This document shows positions 53,636-63,926 of a DNA stretch of 64,000 bases, one piece after another. The stretch comes from Myxacorys californica WJT36-NPBG1 (lineage in GTDB: Bacteria > Cyanobacteriota > Cyanobacteriia > Leptolyngbyales > Leptolyngbyaceae): NCBI GenBank assembly GCA_019359315.1, contig JAHHHO010000019.1, forward strand, positions 25,396 through 89,395, in the 5' to 3' direction. A program made the translations under genes and the position numbers. The notes below the pieces were generated by a model, which ran no database searches, had not been told where the DNA came from, and was given only the letters and a program-made list of their open reading frames with translations. Within the stretch, counting starts at the first letter, position 1. Every line of letters starts with the position of its first letter.

Positions 53636-55978
53636 CTATTGTTCCTCATCAAACTCCTCTTCGTCAGAGCCAGCGTCATCGGATTCTGAGTAATCATCAG
53701 TCGCTTCGCTGCCGCCACCCACCGCAATGAGATCGATTTGCTGACGATAGTAATCGACGCTTTTCACTTGAACTTCAATGCGATCGCCCAAGCGATATTG
53801 CTTGCGGTTCTTTCGCCCAACCAGGGTTTGCTGGCGCGATCGAAACTCGTACCAGTCGTCCTTTAACGAACTGACGTGAACCAACCCTTCGACTAAGAGT
53901 TCTTCGATTTCAACAAACAAACCGTAAGACTGAACGCCTGTAATCAACCCGTGAAAAATCTCGCCTGTGCGCTCTTTCATCAATTCGGCTTTCTTCAAGC
54001 CTTCTAAATCATTTTCAGCATCCTGAGCAAGTTTCTCCCGCTCGGTAAGATGCACCACGACAGCCGCGAAGTGAGTGTCAAGTTCTTGATGCAGGTCAGT
54101 AGGAAGCACATTCCAGTTGATTTGACCGTGACAAGAACTATGGCGCAAATCGACGCTTTCCTTGACACGAGTAGACCTGCGATCGCGCCCTTCTTCAAAC
54201 ACAGCATGCAGCGCCCGATGCACTAGCAGATCGGGGTAGCGCCGCACCGGAGACGTGAAGTGCGTATAGCCTTGCTCTAGCGCCAATCCGAAGTGCGCTT
54301 TGGGCTGAGTGCTGTAGAACGCAGGTTTAAGCGTTGACAGCAACAAGTAGGTTAACACTCGCTCAGAATCAGACTCTGCAAATTTCTTTGTAAAGCGCTG
54401 GTAGTCCTGAGCATGAACTTCGTCGTCTTGTTCTAAACTCAGTTCTAATCCCATGCTCACCGCCAACTTGACGAGTTCCTGCACATCGTCTGGATCGGGT
54501 GTGGGATGAACTCGGTACACGCCTGGAACGCCCAGTGCCTGGAGATGGGATGCAACAGTTTGGTTGGCCAACAGCATCAGTTCCACAATCATCGAGTGAA
54601 TTGGCAAGGTTGACGAAACCACAACCGCCCCCAATATGCCCTCATCATCATAGTGAAACTTGCTAAACGTATACTTGCCTGCTTCTTCAGGCGATTCTGA
54701 ACCGTCAGGACGAGCAAAGATCTTCTCTGGCAAATTCAGTTCAAATGCACCGCGCTGGCGACGCTGGTCTTTGATGGCATGGCTAAGTTTATCGAGTTGT
54801 GCCACCATCCCAAAAATGGATTCAAACTCGCTCACATCGTCGGTGTGCTGATTGGCCAAAATTGCTTCTGATTGGGCATAGCTTAGTCTGTAATCCACTT
54901 GAATGACCGTGGGCTGAACTTCAAATTCAATCACCTGTCCCTGTTCGTCTAGGGTGATGAGAACTGAAATTGCCAATCGATCTTTTTCAGGCTGGAGCGA
55001 GCAAAGCTGATCGGTAATCTGCTCAGGCAGCATGGGTAACACCAAGTCACCCATGTAAACCGATACGCCCCGTCTCTGAGCTTCTCGGTCTAAGGGAGAA
55101 CCCGCCTCAACATAATGAGCAACATCGGCAATATGAATGCCCAATCGCCAGTTGCCATCCTCTAGTTCTTCTAGCGTGATCGCATCATCGGCGCTATCGG
55201 CATCACTCGCTTTGATGGTGATCGTGGGAACGTCTCTCAGGTCAACGCGCTTTTTGATCTCAGCTTTCGTGATTTTGTTTGGCAGAGCTTTGGCGGCTCC
55301 TAGGACAGCCTCTGAGAAGTCGCGGGGTAGGTCGTGCTTGCAGCAAACGATATCGACATCCGACGCTTCCTCATCGCTGCCTAGCAGCTTGGCAATGTTT
55401 CCTAGAGGAAGATTTTGCCCGATCGGGTAGCGCTGAACTTCGACATGAACCAGGTTATCGATCGCATCGCTCAGATCGGTATCCTCATTCAGGTCTAATT
55501 CAAACAACAGCCGATCATCAAGCGGAACGGCATGAAAGTCACCACTCTCTGTTTTCTTGATTCGAGCTAAGACTGAGGGATTTGCCCGTTCGAGAATCAG
55601 TCGCACTTCTCCTTCTGGGCTGCGCCGCCGGCTGCCTTCTTTGATGACGCGTACCAAAACGCGATCGCCGTTCCAAGCGTGATTTAACTGGCTCTCTCGA
55701 ATGTAGATATCTTCCGAGCCTTCCACATCTTGAATGGCAAAGCAAAAGCCTTTACTAGAGCAGCGCAGTTTCCCTTCTACCACGCCATCTTCGGTCAGTC
55801 GGCGATATTTTCCGCGCTCTTTGGTCAAGATGCCGACCTTCTCCAGCACATCTAGGGCAATTTGGAGTTTTTGTAAGCTTGTCTCATCTTGGCACTCTAG
55901 CTTCTTCTCTAGGGCTTTGGGTGCGACCAACTTGTCATCTGTGAAATTGGCCAGTAGTTCAGCGATCGAGAATTCCAT
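53636..55978 (-). CDS. rnr: Ribonuclease R / RNase II family exoribonuclease
   Basis: A 780-residue 3'-5' exoribonuclease. The N-terminal region carries a winged helix and two cold-shock/OB domains; the RNB catalytic core has TIKASDADSADDAITLEEL (acidic active site) and SVYMGDLVLPMLPEQ; a C-terminal S1 domain (GEIFHGLITGVQSYGLFVEI) binds RNA. The last 25 residues are acidic. Function: degradation of structured RNA and ribosomal RNA quality control. ATG 55978 is used. Confidence 0.92.
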   Translation of the reverse strand: MEFSIAELLANFTDDKLVAPKALEKKLECQDETSLQKLQIALDVLEKVGILTKERGKYRRLTEDGVVEGKLRCSSKGFCFAIQDVEGSEDIYIRESQLNHAWNGDRVLVRVIKEGSRRRSPEGEVRLILERANPSVLARIKKTESGDFHAVPLDDRLLFELDLNEDTDLSDAIDNLVHVEVQRYPIGQNLPLGNIAKLLGSDEEASDVDIVCCKHDLPRDFSEAVLGAAKALPNKITKAEIKKRVDLRDVPTITIKASDADSADDAITLEELEDGNWRLGIHIADVAHYVEAGSPLDREAQRRGVSVYMGDLVLPMLPEQITDQLCSLQPEKDRLAISVLITLDEQGQVIEFEVQPTVIQVDYRLSYAQSEAILANQHTDDVSEFESIFGMVAQLDKLSHAIKDQRRQRGAFELNLPEKIFARPDGSESPEEAGKYTFSKFHYDDEGILGAVVVSSTLPIHSMIVELMLLANQTVASHLQALGVPGVYRVHPTPDPDDVQELVKLAVSMGLELSLEQDDEVHAQDYQRFTKKFAESDSERVLTYLLLSTLKPAFYSTQPKAHFGLALEQGYTHFTSPVRRYPDLLVHRALHAVFEEGRDRRSTRVKESVDLRHSSCHGQINWNVLPTDLHQELDTHFAAVVVHLTEREKLAQDAENDLEGLKKAELMKERTGEIFHGLITGVQSYGLFVEIEELLVEGLVHVSSLKDDWYEFRSRQQTLVGRKNRKQYRLGDRIEVQVKSVDYYRQQIDLIAVGGGSEATDDYSESDDAGSDEEEFDEEQ

Positions 55979-56691
55979 GAAGCGATCTGTCCTCGTGATG
56001 GTCGTTCTTGTTGGGTGGTTCAGACGTTCGCAGACTTCATTGGCATTCCCTTACTCGATGTCCCTAACTTCTCAAACGACCCATGACCCAAAACTCTACC
56101 CGATACCCTTCGATCAACGCTTAGAGTCTACAGTCTGAATTTGAGAGGCAGTAACCCTCGTGTAAATCAGATCTAGTCTGCGAATTCCCGATTTTGGCAG
56201 TCCGGGTTCTGCTCAAGATGTGGCTGCGAAGTTTCTTCGTTGCTCAAGATAGACCCTCGAAAGAGACCAGCCAACGGGTCTTCACTCGCCAAGCATCTTG
56301 CGGAGTTAGTGCTATGGACACTAATCGCGGCGCTAGAAGAACCAGCATCCTGTCAAAGGATAATACAGCCATGGAGCAACTCAAACTAAGGTTGCTCAAT
56401 CGAAAGGGTTGAGTTCCAAAGCTAAAGAATTGCCTCACTCATTCTCGCTCAAGATTGCCAACCTGACACTCCGGCTTCAGAATTTAAGTCGTAAAACCAG
56501 CCGCAGCCTGCAACAACTTGGATGAATATCACCGCATCTGAGAAACGGCTGTATCAAACCTCGAAAACTGAGCTTGAAAGATCCAGAGTTCAACTAATTA
56601 AAACATCTGCTCCTTCCCTCTCTATCTTTCCGCATCGATCCCCCAACTGTCAAATTTTGTCAAGGGATACTTGAGGTTGAAATCGCTAATC
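55979..56691. other. 713-base gap upstream of rnr, possible unannotated RNA or small gene
   Basis: The largest gene-free stretch in the right half. It should hold the rnr promoter and the end of phoU transcription. A 32-codon frame (56314-56412) has GGAG eight bases upstream of its ATG. The hairpin GAGCAACTC/GGTTGCTC-type pairing occurs near 56372-56400. Nothing matches a known RNA by eye. Confidence 0.4.
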
Positions 56692-57381
56692 TCAACGCTG
56701 ACCCGTGACGATGTAGGCGACGCGCTTACCAATATTGGTGGCGTGGTCTGCCATTCGTTCTAGATGACGGATCACGAGGACTTGCAGAATAATCGGTTCG
56801 ACAACGCCCGGAACGTCCTGCTGCTGAGCAAGTAAGGCGTAGAGCGTATCGTAGTCTAAATCGATCGCATCGTCGCGATCGCGCATATCCAGCCCGGACT
56901 GAGCATCGAGATTTGACAACGACGCTAAGCCGATCGCGAGCATGGCTTGGCTGCGATCGAACATTTGCTTAATCTGCCCCATGTAGGGAGAAACGGGGTA
57001 AGAAAAGAGCCGCATGGCGATATCGCCCAGATTTTTGGCGTAGTCGCCAATTCGTTCGAGATCGCGCACCAGTTGCATCAACGCACTGAGCAACCGCAGA
57101 TCTTGAGCGACCGGAGACTGAAGCGCGATCAGGTTGACGCAATCGAGTTCTATCTGTTTGTAGAGGCGGTCAATTTGCTTATCCTGTCGAGCAATCTTAC
57201 CAGCGGCTTCTAGGTCGTGGTCAAACAATGCCTGACGTGCCAGAAAACAGGAATTTTCAACTAATGCACCCATCCGCAGCACATCGCGTTGGATACGCTT
57301 GATCTGACGCTCGAAACGAATCCGCATTGGTTCTTGACCGTCAGGAAAAACGCTTTTATTAATCATTGACTCAGACTGCAT
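56692..57381 (-). CDS. phoU: Phosphate signalling protein PhoU
   Basis: A 229-residue regulator linking the Pst phosphate transporter and the PhoR/SphS sensor kinase. Two homologous three-helix bundles each carry the PhoU metal motif: ERIGDYAKNLGDIA (about residue 105-118) and ERMADHATNIGKRV (near the end). ATG 57381 is used; GTG 57387 and an internal ATG 57366 are alternatives. pst genes are not in the window. Confidence 0.93.
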   Translation of the reverse strand: MQSESMINKSVFPDGQEPMRIRFERQIKRIQRDVLRMGALVENSCFLARQALFDHDLEAAGKIARQDKQIDRLYKQIELDCVNLIALQSPVAQDLRLLSALMQLVRDLERIGDYAKNLGDIAMRLFSYPVSPYMGQIKQMFDRSQAMLAIGLASLSNLDAQSGLDMRDRDDAIDLDYDTLYALLAQQQDVPGVVEPIILQVLVIRHLERMADHATNIGKRVAYIVTGQR

Positions 57382-57675
57382 AAACACTTATGAAGACTTA
57401 CGGCGTTCTATCTTATTGAGGCTTAACTATAGCAACTGAGCTAAAGAAAAGCTGGTGTCAAGCAAGACTTTTTAAAGATTTTGAATTTAATGCGATCGTA
57501 ATCTGCGATAATCCGTTTTTTTACGGTTGTCTCCATCATATCGCCAAGTTCTCTGTACTTTAAGTAAATTAGATCGCTCATGCCGTCGCTCAAGGCGCGA
57601 CAAATCTGCACTGCCCCTTCACTCCTGCTTAGAATGAACATGATCGCCGCAAACTCTATGCTGACTTCTTCTGCC

Positions 57676-58563
57676 ATGTATTCTTCTGATCATTCACTGT
57701 CGTTTACAGTAGCGGAGCCAAGCCTGACCGCAGCGCTTCAATCAGAGAGCCATAGTCTCTTTGCTCAGTTGAGAAAACACTATCCCGCCGGGGCATTGCT
57801 GTCTGAGCTAGTCCAAATTCACGATGGACAATTTGTAGTCCGGGCTTTAGTGCAGGTTGGGACGGCAACCCTAGCGACAGCGATGGCCGCCGCCGACCGA
57901 GTTGAAGAGGCGGAAGATCGGGCCAGAGTTAGAGCAATGGCAGTTTTGGGCATTTCTCCGGCAGTCGGTAGAACGCCGCTAATGCCGCCTACTTTTGAAG
58001 TGCAGGGTCAACCTTTAATGAAAGAATCGCTCAAAGAGCAGGGCATTCCAGATGCTCTGTCCTCCGTTGAATCAAGGGTTGAGTCAATGCTTCCTGAGGT
58101 TGAAGAGACGCCTGAAGTCGTTGAACCTGCCAAGAAGAGTAGCCGGAGAAAGAAAGAAAAAGAAGAGGTTTCTGCTGAAAGCGATTTACTCTCGTTCTCA
58201 GGTTTTGACTCGTTTGAGTCACTCCCTGAGCCGGTTGAGGATGACTATTCCAGTGAGTCTCAGAGTGAACCCGAGTACTCTGAGAAGCCACTGCAAGCAG
58301 AAACGGATGCAGATGAGCCAATGAAAGAGACGCTTCCCGATCTATCGAGTGAGCCGATTGATTTGTCGGATGCGATCGCGCAAATTGGCACCGAGATCGA
58401 GCGCATCGGCTGGACGAAAAAACAGGGCAGCACCTACTTACAGCAAACGTACAGCAAGAAGACTCGGGCTGAACTGACCGAAGATGAGTTGCTAGAGTTC
58501 TTGCACTACCTTAAGGCACTGCCATCGAAGGGGCATCCATCGCTGAATCAGTTGCCGTTTTAG
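57676..58563 (+). CDS. Unknown protein, 295 residues
   Basis: The first about 100 residues (FAQLRKHYPAGALLSELVQI and GTATLATAMAAADRVEEAED) form a compact domain; a long acidic Ser/Glu/Pro-rich linker follows; the C-terminal about 60 residues (IAQIGTEIERIGWTKKQGST and ELLEFLHYLKALPSKGHPSL) resemble a small helical module seen at the end of other cyanobacterial proteins. No family name is recognised. ATG 57676 is chosen because the upstream extension (from 57580) looks random. It is convergent with ffh. Confidence 0.7.
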   Translation: MYSSDHSLSFTVAEPSLTAALQSESHSLFAQLRKHYPAGALLSELVQIHDGQFVVRALVQVGTATLATAMAAADRVEEAEDRARVRAMAVLGISPAVGRTPLMPPTFEVQGQPLMKESLKEQGIPDALSSVESRVESMLPEVEETPEVVEPAKKSSRRKKEKEEVSAESDLLSFSGFDSFESLPEPVEDDYSSESQSEPEYSEKPLQAETDADEPMKETLPDLSSEPIDLSDAIAQIGTEIERIGWTKKQGSTYLQQTYSKKTRAELTEDELLEFLHYLKALPSKGHPSLNQLPF

Positions 58564-58629
58564 AACAGGGATGGGGAATGAAAGTCATTAGGTAGAGAGA
58601 CAGAATGGCTATCACCCTCCGTTTTACAG

Positions 58630-58669
58630 CGATCGCCAACCCCTTTGGAAGATTGGCGATCTGCTTTTT
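58630..58669 (+). terminator. Intrinsic terminator between 57676-58563 gene and ffh
   Basis: GATCGCCAA pairs with TTGGCGATC over a loop and is followed by TGCTTTTTA. Its 5' side contains a HIP1 site. Confidence 0.75.
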
Positions 58670-58678
58670 ATCTCTCAC

Positions 58679-60157
58679 CTATAGCGTGCCAAAGCCTTTT
58701 TTCTTCTTGTCTTTGGCTTTCTTCTTTTTGTTCATATTACCCCCAGCGTAGCCTCGTTGTCCTGGCATGGGCTGACGTGCGTAAGGGTTGCCGCCGCCCA
58801 TTCCTGGCATTCCGCCGCCCATACCAGGGAAACCACCCATACCAGGGAAGCCCATCTGACCCGATCCCATTTGCTGCATCATCGATCGCATCTTCTGGAA
58901 GTTACTAATCAGTTCAGTAACTTCTTTGTCAGAATGTCCAGAACCTCTGGCAATGCGGCGACGACGGGAGGGAGAGTTGGACAGCAAATCTGGGTCACGA
59001 CGCTCAGCAACGGTCATTGAGCCGATCATCGCTTCTGCCTTTTTCAGTTGCTCTTCCCCTTTTTGCAACTGTTCCTCGTTGACCATCTTGCCCATGCCTG
59101 GAATCAGCTTGAGAACGCCGCCAAGCGACCCCATATTTTTGAGCAAGCGGGTTTGTTTAATAAAATCTGTGAAATCGAATTTCGCCGACAGGATTTTCTC
59201 CTGCATCTTTTCAGCATCAGCTAAATCAATTTCTTCGCGGGCTTTCTCGACCAGCGTTAGCACATCGCCCATGCCCAAAATGCGAGATGCCATGCGATCG
59301 GGGTAGAACGGCTGCAAGGCATCGACCTTCTCACCCACGCCGATGAATTTGATCGGCTGACCCGAAATCCGCCGGACTGAGAGCGCTGCGCCCCCGCGAG
59401 TATCACCGTCCATTTTGGTGAGAATTGCACCCGTGACCCCAATTTGCTCATGGAAGGTGCGAGTCAAGTTGGCGGCTTCTTGTCCGGTCATCGCGTCTAC
59501 GACCAGCAGAACTTCGTGGGGTTGGATCGTGTCCTTGATTCGCTTCAATTCTCCCATCATCGATTCGTCGATTTGCAGGCGACCTGCGGTGTCGATGATG
59601 ACCGTATCAACGCCTTCTGCCTTAGCGTGTTCTACGCCTTGGCGAGCAATTTCGACCGGATCAGCATCTTTGCCCATCTCAAAGACAGGAATATTGATTT
59701 GCTTACCGAGCGTGATGAGCTGATCGATCGCGGCCGGACGATACACATCCGTTGCGACCATCATGACGCTGCGTTCTTCTTTACGAAGATGGAGGGCTAA
59801 CTTTGCGGTGGCTGTCGTTTTACCGGTTCCCTGCAAGCCTGCCATGAGAACGATCGTCGGGGCAGTTTCAGCATGAGCCAGGGGGACATTGGCATCCCCC
59901 ATGACAGAAACGAGTTCGTTATGAATGATTTCGATGAATTGCTGATCGGGGCGGACGCCAGAAATGACTTCTGCTCCCAGTGCCTTTTGTTCGACTTCTG
60001 CGACAAATTCTTTGACAACTTGTAGGTTGGCGTCTGCTTCTAACAGCGCTCGTCGGACTTCCCGCAGAGCGTCTTTGACATTAGATTCAGAGATTTTGTC
60101 TTGACCGCGAACTTTTTTCCAGGCGTTTTCTAAGCGATCAGCGAGAGCGTCAAACAT
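58679..60157 (-). CDS. ffh: Signal recognition particle protein Ffh
   Basis: A 492-residue GTPase that brings nascent membrane proteins to the translocon. N domain starts MFDALADRLENAWKKVRGQD; G domain has G1 GLQGTGKTTATAKLA, DTAGRLQIDE and TKMDGDTRGGAA; the Met-rich M domain ends with MGFPGMGGFPGMGGGMPGMG and a Lys-rich tail. ATG 60157 starts at the family N-terminus; 11 codons upstream are in frame. SRP RNA (ffs) is not seen in the window. Confidence 0.96.
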   Translation of the reverse strand: MFDALADRLENAWKKVRGQDKISESNVKDALREVRRALLEADANLQVVKEFVAEVEQKALGAEVISGVRPDQQFIEIIHNELVSVMGDANVPLAHAETAPTIVLMAGLQGTGKTTATAKLALHLRKEERSVMMVATDVYRPAAIDQLITLGKQINIPVFEMGKDADPVEIARQGVEHAKAEGVDTVIIDTAGRLQIDESMMGELKRIKDTIQPHEVLLVVDAMTGQEAANLTRTFHEQIGVTGAILTKMDGDTRGGAALSVRRISGQPIKFIGVGEKVDALQPFYPDRMASRILGMGDVLTLVEKAREEIDLADAEKMQEKILSAKFDFTDFIKQTRLLKNMGSLGGVLKLIPGMGKMVNEEQLQKGEEQLKKAEAMIGSMTVAERRDPDLLSNSPSRRRRIARGSGHSDKEVTELISNFQKMRSMMQQMGSGQMGFPGMGGFPGMGGGMPGMGGGNPYARQPMPGQRGYAGGNMNKKKKAKDKKKKGFGTL

Positions 60158-60301
60158 AGGAGTTACTGTTGCAGATGAGTGGCGTTTCAAACAGTTTGGA
60201 ACAGTACATCAAACCGTCCATTTAATCCAGATTAGCGTGTTTCGCAGCATTGGGAACGAAACGCCGAGGTAAGGATAGCCCAACCTATCAGGGCTATTTC
60301 T

Positions 60302-61111
60302 TTACAAAAGTTTTCCATAGTCGCCGAGCCATTCAAATTTAGGCTTCAATTCAAATTGAGTTGCTTCAATCATGGATACGAGCAACGGTTTGCGCCGAAG
60401 GCTTCGTTTCATGTGCTCCAAGTAGTGCTGTTGAGCCTCCTGGTAAGCATTCCAGGAAAGATCTGTAGATAGAGTGATACTTAAACTAGTCAGCATTCTT
60501 TGCCGGAAACGTAGATGATTCTCGAACATCTCGGTTAATGAAATATTTGGCAAAAACATACGTAGTTTTCGAGGATGTCTCCAAATATAGCTAATGCCAT
60601 CAAAAGAAAAGGGTGCACGGTTAGCGCTGCTTATTGTCCATTCCTTGTCGAAAATGCTGGAAATAGCCGTTTGGGTAATCGTTTCTCCACGCATTTCTCC
60701 AGAAGTAGCCTTGATCTGAGAGATTTCTGCCCAGCAATACTGTTGAGGGTGAATCAATAATCTTGCTAAACCTGGATTAGATGTACCTTCTAGCTCAAAA
60801 TCTACTAACTTCTCAAATCCAAGAGACTTTAAAATGCTTGTCTGTTGGTGTAGCCATTCATGATCGGGATCAAGACTTATAAAGTCTGGATGTGAATGCG
60901 TTTTGTACTTCCATTCTCTAGGCAACCCTTTAACTAGAATAAATTTAATGTAGGTAAGTAAAGCAAATAGCCCTATACCTGTTAGCAGCAAAGTTATGGC
61001 TCCTGCTCTTCCACCCATTAACCAGCGATTGAGCAGCCCGATCGCAATTGCGAAGATGCAGTAGCTACTCAACAGGGTCCAAAAGCTCTGAAGTCCTCGA
61101 CTTAGTTTCAT
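60302..61111 (-). CDS. Two-helix membrane protein, unknown function
   Basis: A 269-residue protein with two N-terminal helices (FWTLLSSYCIFAIAIGLLN and GAITLLLTGIGLFALLTYIK) and a cytosolic domain of about 200 residues. The domain includes LLIHPQQYCWAEISQIKATS and IISIFDKEWTISSANRAPF-like strands. No family recognised. It is located upstream of ffh on the same strand, about 144 bases apart. Function is not assigned. Confidence 0.65.
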   Translation of the reverse strand: MKLSRGLQSFWTLLSSYCIFAIAIGLLNRWLMGGRAGAITLLLTGIGLFALLTYIKFILVKGLPREWKYKTHSHPDFISLDPDHEWLHQQTSILKSLGFEKLVDFELEGTSNPGLARLLIHPQQYCWAEISQIKATSGEMRGETITQTAISSIFDKEWTISSANRAPFSFDGISYIWRHPRKLRMFLPNISLTEMFENHLRFRQRMLTSLSITLSTDLSWNAYQEAQQHYLEHMKRSLRRKPLLVSMIEATQFELKPKFEWLGDYGKLL

Positions 61112-61255
61112 GATTCAGATTCAGTAAAACTGTTACGTCGATAGAGTGCCCTATGTTCATCACCCACTGAAGTTGGTAAGAATGTATAAAATACAGGTTT
61201 TCAATTTTGGTAATTTGAACTATAATTAGTGGTATTCCAACGCTCAGGTAATCTT

Positions 61256-62218
61256 GTGTTTACAGCACCTTTTGCTCCGTCCAAACCTCCACTGCCGAAC
61301 GATTTGTTTGGTGCGATCGCCGATCTGAAACGCGATCTCAACGCAGTGATTCTGGCGCACTACTATCAAGATCCTGACATTCAGGATGTGGCTGATTTTC
61401 TGGGAGATTCTCTAGGGCTATCGCAACAAGCTGCCCAGACGGATGCAGATGTCATTGTGTTTGCAGGCGTCCACTTCATGGCAGAAACCGCCAAGATTCT
61501 CAATCCTAACAAATTAGTGCTGCTGCCCGATCTAGAGGCAGGCTGTTCTCTTGCCGACAGTTGTCCGCCAACTGAGTTTGCCAAATTCAAGGAAAAATAC
61601 CCTGATCATTTGGTAATTTCTTACATAAATTGCACTGCCGACATCAAAGCGATGAGTGACATTATTTGCACCAGCGCTAACGCCGTGAAGATTGTGAATC
61701 AAATTCCTGAAGATCAGCCGATTATTTTTGCGCCCGATCGCAACCTTGGCAAATACGTCATGGAGCAAACGGGACGAGACATGGTGCTGTGGCAAGGAAG
61801 CTGCATGGTGCATGAAACTTTCTCTGAGAAGAAGATGGTGCAGCTTAAAATTCACTATCCCAACGCTGAGGTAATTGCTCATCCAGAATGTGAAGAGAGT
61901 GTCTTGCAGCATGCTGACTATATCGGCTCTACAACTGCATTGCTGAAGTATTGCCAGCAAAGCGCGAGTCAGTCATTCATTGTGGTGACGGAACCTGGCA
62001 TTATTCACCAGATGGAGAAAGCTGCGCCTGACAAGCAGTTTATTCCTGCACCGCCGTTGAACAACTGTGCCTGTAATGAATGTCCTCACATGCGGCTCAA
62101 TACGCTGGAGAAACTGTATCTAGCGATGAGAAACCGAGCGCCAGAAATCACGCTACCCGAATCAACTCGATTAGCGGCTCTTCGCCCGATGCAACGAATG
62201 CTAGAGATGAGCCGCTAG
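61256..62218 (+). CDS. nadA: Quinolinate synthase A
   Basis: A 320-residue iron-sulfur enzyme making quinolinate from iminoaspartate and dihydroxyacetone phosphate in NAD synthesis. Conserved blocks: [59 protein letters not shown], and the cluster Cys residues including [11 protein letters not shown] near the C-terminus. GTG 61256 (MFTAPFAPS) fits the family start with AGG upstream; a GTG nine codons earlier is also in frame. Confidence 0.94.
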   Translation: MFTAPFAPSKPPLPNDLFGAIADLKRDLNAVILAHYYQDPDIQDVADFLGDSLGLSQQAAQTDADVIVFAGVHFMAETAKILNPNKLVLLPDLEAGCSLADSCPPTEFAKFKEKYPDHLVISYINCTADIKAMSDIICTSANAVKIVNQIPEDQPIIFAPDRNLGKYVMEQTGRDMVLWQGSCMVHETFSEKKMVQLKIHYPNAEVIAHPECEESVLQHADYIGSTTALLKYCQQSASQSFIVVTEPGIIHQMEKAAPDKQFIPAPPLNNCACNECPHMRLNTLEKLYLAMRNRAPEITLPESTRLAALRPMQRMLEMSR

Positions 62219-62333
62219 ATGCTGAGGATGTTAGGGTTCTAAAATTGCTTTGCCGCGTAATATCAAATTTGCAACAAATTTGGCCTGTCTTCAGTCAAAG
62301 GCGTTGTATTTGATAGAGGCGATGCGCGATCGT

Positions 62334-63596
62334 ATGAACCCTACCCGTCTGTTTCGTCCTGCATTCATCTCCACGCTCGTCGCGACGAGTCTAATAGTTC
62401 CTAGTCCAGTGCGTGCCCAAGCGGCGGCGGGTACGCTTTGCCCAGCCCAGTTAGGAGGAGCCGTCAATCGCGCTCTTGCCCGCATTCCTAACGCAAAGTT
62501 GAGTGTGCTGGTGCAAACTCAGGGCGATCGTGGCATCCGGCGCAATGTCTATGAACGAAATGCAGCTACGCAGTTAGTCCCCGCTTCTAGTAACAAGATT
62601 TTTACGACTGCTGCTGCGCTTAAAAAACTCGGTGCTGGATACCGCATCACTACGCCTGTCTACGGCAACAGCTCAGGTTCAGAGTTAGCCACACTAAGAG
62701 TGATCGGACAAGGAGATCCGAGCCTTAGCACCACTCAACTAAATTCGCTTGCTCAACAGTTGCGTCAACGTGGCATTCGTCAAACTAATCTCTTAATTGG
62801 CGACGACACGGTTTTTCAGGGGGAACCGTTCAATCCATTCTGGAACGAGGGAGATCGTGGGCAGGGTTATGCGGCTCCGATCAATAGTCTGATGTTGAAT
62901 GAAAATAATATCTACACGGGTGCAGTTCCGAATGCTGGAAACTATTTTGTTGGTGCATTCCGCAACGTGTTGACCAAAACCGGCATTAAAGTAACAGCTT
63001 CGACCCTCGTGAAGCGCACGCCTGCTCCAGCAGGTGAAGTAGTACTCGCGTCTGTCACCTCGCCACCGCTATCGAGCTTAATTTTTGAGACGAATCAAGA
63101 GAGCAACAACGTCTACGCTGAAACGCTGCTCAAAACGTTGGGTCGGCTACAAGATCCAACCAGTCTCAATACCAACGCGAGCGGTGTTGCTGCTGTGAAA
63201 TCTATTCTGACTGAGATGGGAGTGAATCCAAATCGGTATAGCATGGTAGACGGGTCAGGATTAGCCAGTCGTAACCGAGCGAGTTCTGAGGCATTTGTGC
63301 AAGCTTTGCAGGCGATCGCGCTGTTGCCAGAAGCCCAAATTTATCGGCGATCGCTGCCTGTTGCAGGCGTCAGCGGAACGCTCTCGAATCGGTTTCGCAA
63401 TACGTCTGCTCAAGGTATTGTTGCTGCTAAAACGGGAACTATTTCTGGTGTTGTTTCGCTTTCAGGTTATGTTACACCGCGCAGCTATTCGCCGTTAGTA
63501 TTTAGTATTCTTGTTAATTCTGGCTATTCTGCCTCGACAGTTCGTAGTGCTGTTGATGAAGCTGTAGTTGCTTTGACACGACTGCGCAGCTGTTAG
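62334..63596 (+). CDS. dacB: D-alanyl-D-alanine carboxypeptidase, PBP4 (S13) family
   Basis: A 420-residue exported peptidase with endopeptidase or carboxypeptidase activity on peptidoglycan. The signal peptide (FISTLVATSLIVPSPVRAQA) is followed by the penicillin-binding motifs SxxK in PASSNKIFT, SxN in ESNNVYAETL and KTG in AAKTGTISG. The inserted domain II lies between the SxxK and SxN motifs. ATG 62334 and ATG 62322 are both possible; I chose the former. The upstream nadA gene is co-directional, about 115 bases away. Confidence 0.88.
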   Translation: MNPTRLFRPAFISTLVATSLIVPSPVRAQAAAGTLCPAQLGGAVNRALARIPNAKLSVLVQTQGDRGIRRNVYERNAATQLVPASSNKIFTTAAALKKLGAGYRITTPVYGNSSGSELATLRVIGQGDPSLSTTQLNSLAQQLRQRGIRQTNLLIGDDTVFQGEPFNPFWNEGDRGQGYAAPINSLMLNENNIYTGAVPNAGNYFVGAFRNVLTKTGIKVTASTLVKRTPAPAGEVVLASVTSPPLSSLIFETNQESNNVYAETLLKTLGRLQDPTSLNTNASGVAAVKSILTEMGVNPNRYSMVDGSGLASRNRASSEAFVQALQAIALLPEAQIYRRSLPVAGVSGTLSNRFRNTSAQGIVAAKTGTISGVVSLSGYVTPRSYSPLVFSILVNSGYSASTVRSAVDEAVVALTRLRSC

Positions 63597-63599
63597 CAT

Positions 63600-63875
63600 T
63601 CACGCTAGTAATTCATCGAGTGGAATACTAAACCCTTGAAGTGTTGTTTGAGTTGCGATCGTATCCCCAGGATTAAACAGTTGCCAAGCCGTCTCCGCTG
63701 TTTTTACCAGAACAATTCTTGCCTCTGGAAATACGAGCCATACTTCTTGGCAACCTGATTCTAGATATTCAATCGCTTTCGCAAACAACCCTTCTGCACT
63801 GTCATCTGGCGAAGCGATTTCTGCGATGAGCGGAAAGCTTCGGGGCAACACTGCGGCTTCTGCATACTGAGTCAC
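63600..63875 (-). pseudogene. 5'-truncated Uma2-family gene
   Basis: The frame encodes the C-terminal half of a Uma2 (DUF820) PD-(D/E)XK-like protein: IAEIASPDDSAEGLFAKAIE, CQEVWLVFPEARIVLVKTAE and LQGFSIPLDELL. Family members are about 180-200 residues; the N-terminal 90 residues are missing. The only local start is GTG 63875, in sequence that looks like the end of an insertion sequence. A transposase frame starts 50 bases further on. The gene was probably cut by that insertion. Confidence 0.65.
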
Positions 63876-63926
63876 TAGACTTGTCGGTAAATAAGGGAGA
63901 ATAGAGAACAGTGACGAGATGAGATA

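Noticed and set aside
57441..57677. 78-codon minus frame between phoU and the 295-residue gene
   Set aside because: It has a plausible composition but overlaps the start of a better plus-strand gene by two bases and has no Shine-Dalgarno or known family; left as an open possibility.
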